Assembly: GCF_014648875.1 (NCBI RefSeq)
Contig: NZ_BMRY01000004.1
Location: 62,001-126,000, forward strand
Direction of reading: 5' to 3'
From: Streptomyces parvus
GTDB taxonomy: Bacteria > Actinomycetota > Actinomycetes > Streptomycetales > Streptomycetaceae
DNA length: 64,000 nucleotides
Position 1 is the stretch's first letter. Every line of letters starts with the position of its first letter. The position numbers were made by a program, and so were the translations under genes. The notes beneath the pieces are model-generated. The model searched no databases, was not told the origin of the DNA, and saw nothing but the letters and a program-made list of their open reading frames with translations. Below are positions 63,984-64,000 of this stretch, piece after piece.

Positions 63984-64000
63984 CCCGGCCCCGGGCGTAC
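63980..64000 (+). CDS. Start of the next gene, truncated by the window end (likely KdpE-type response regulator)
   Basis: GTG 63980 overlaps the kinase stop codon by four bases (GTGA). Only seven codons are visible (MTRPRAY). A response regulator is expected here by analogy with kdpDE operons, but the sequence available does not prove it. Confidence 0.35.

Overview
This window is a gene-dense, very GC-rich stretch of a Streptomyces (or very close relative) chromosome core. The assignment rests on whiH immediately followed by the principal sigma factor gene hrdB, on sepH, on cutR/cutS, on a DasR-type operator in front of ptsH, and on a c-di-AMP riboswitch in front of a secreted M23 peptidase. 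Nearly all genes are ordinary chromosomal housekeeping or developmental genes. I see no transposase, integrase, phage gene, CRISPR array, rRNA, tRNA or secondary-metabolite cluster.

Layout. 1-5.7 kb: the tail of a DUF4937-like gene, a histidine phosphatase, an ADP-ribosylglycohydrolase, a DUF4173 membrane protein, RNase HII and a small conserved protein. 5.7-11.2 kb: a minus-strand hypothetical gene and recQ, divergent from a DUF4192 gene across a perfect palindrome built of two DnaA-box-like sequences, then an NrtR-like Nudix regulator with its own likely operator. 11.3-20 kb: an ABC protein with an altered Walker A motif, whiH, hrdB, a trypsin-like secreted protease, a small zinc-ribbon protein and parE. 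20-29.5 kb: a DUF485/sodium-solute symporter pair, a CitA/CitB-like two-component system, a LacI regulator, two divergent citrate-synthase-family genes (one with an N-terminal helix-turn-helix) and a CobW GTPase.

29.6-37.4 kb: parC, a two-gene M16 peptidase operon, the riboswitch-controlled M23 peptidase and a GntR regulator. 37.4-44.2 kb: ptsH divergent from a Pat-type protein acetyltransferase, then a DUF5998 gene, a phosphodiesterase, thymidine kinase and a cold-shock-domain protein. 44.3-53.7 kb: a VOC protein, a rhodanese, sepH, a membrane protein with Pro/Thr-rich tail, a flavin oxidase with an overlapping MFS exporter, ferrochelatase and an inositol-phosphatase family enzyme. 53.8-64 kb: cutRS, DUF4193 with a structured leader, a DUF3093/thioesterase/dut/DUF3710 group, an ABC ATPase with no permease beside it, and a KdpD-like kinase running to the window end.

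The genes work in small units. Topoisomerase IV is split into distant parE and parC. The two citrate synthases share one operator-rich promoter region. The M16 pair is translationally coupled and splits catalytic and substrate-binding residues between subunits. cutRS and the CitAB-like pair are complete two-component systems. Several genes (439, 10404, 37812, 40865) have a -10-like box 6-7 bases before the start codon, suggesting leaderless transcripts. The less explained items are the DnaA-box palindrome at 8.8 kb, the folded leader before DUF4193 at 56.5 kb, a possible 83-codon minus-strand gene at 43.4 kb and the Walker A Lys-to-Arg change at 11.4 kb. I found no clearly novel multi-gene system. 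No database search was run; family names come from motif recognition.
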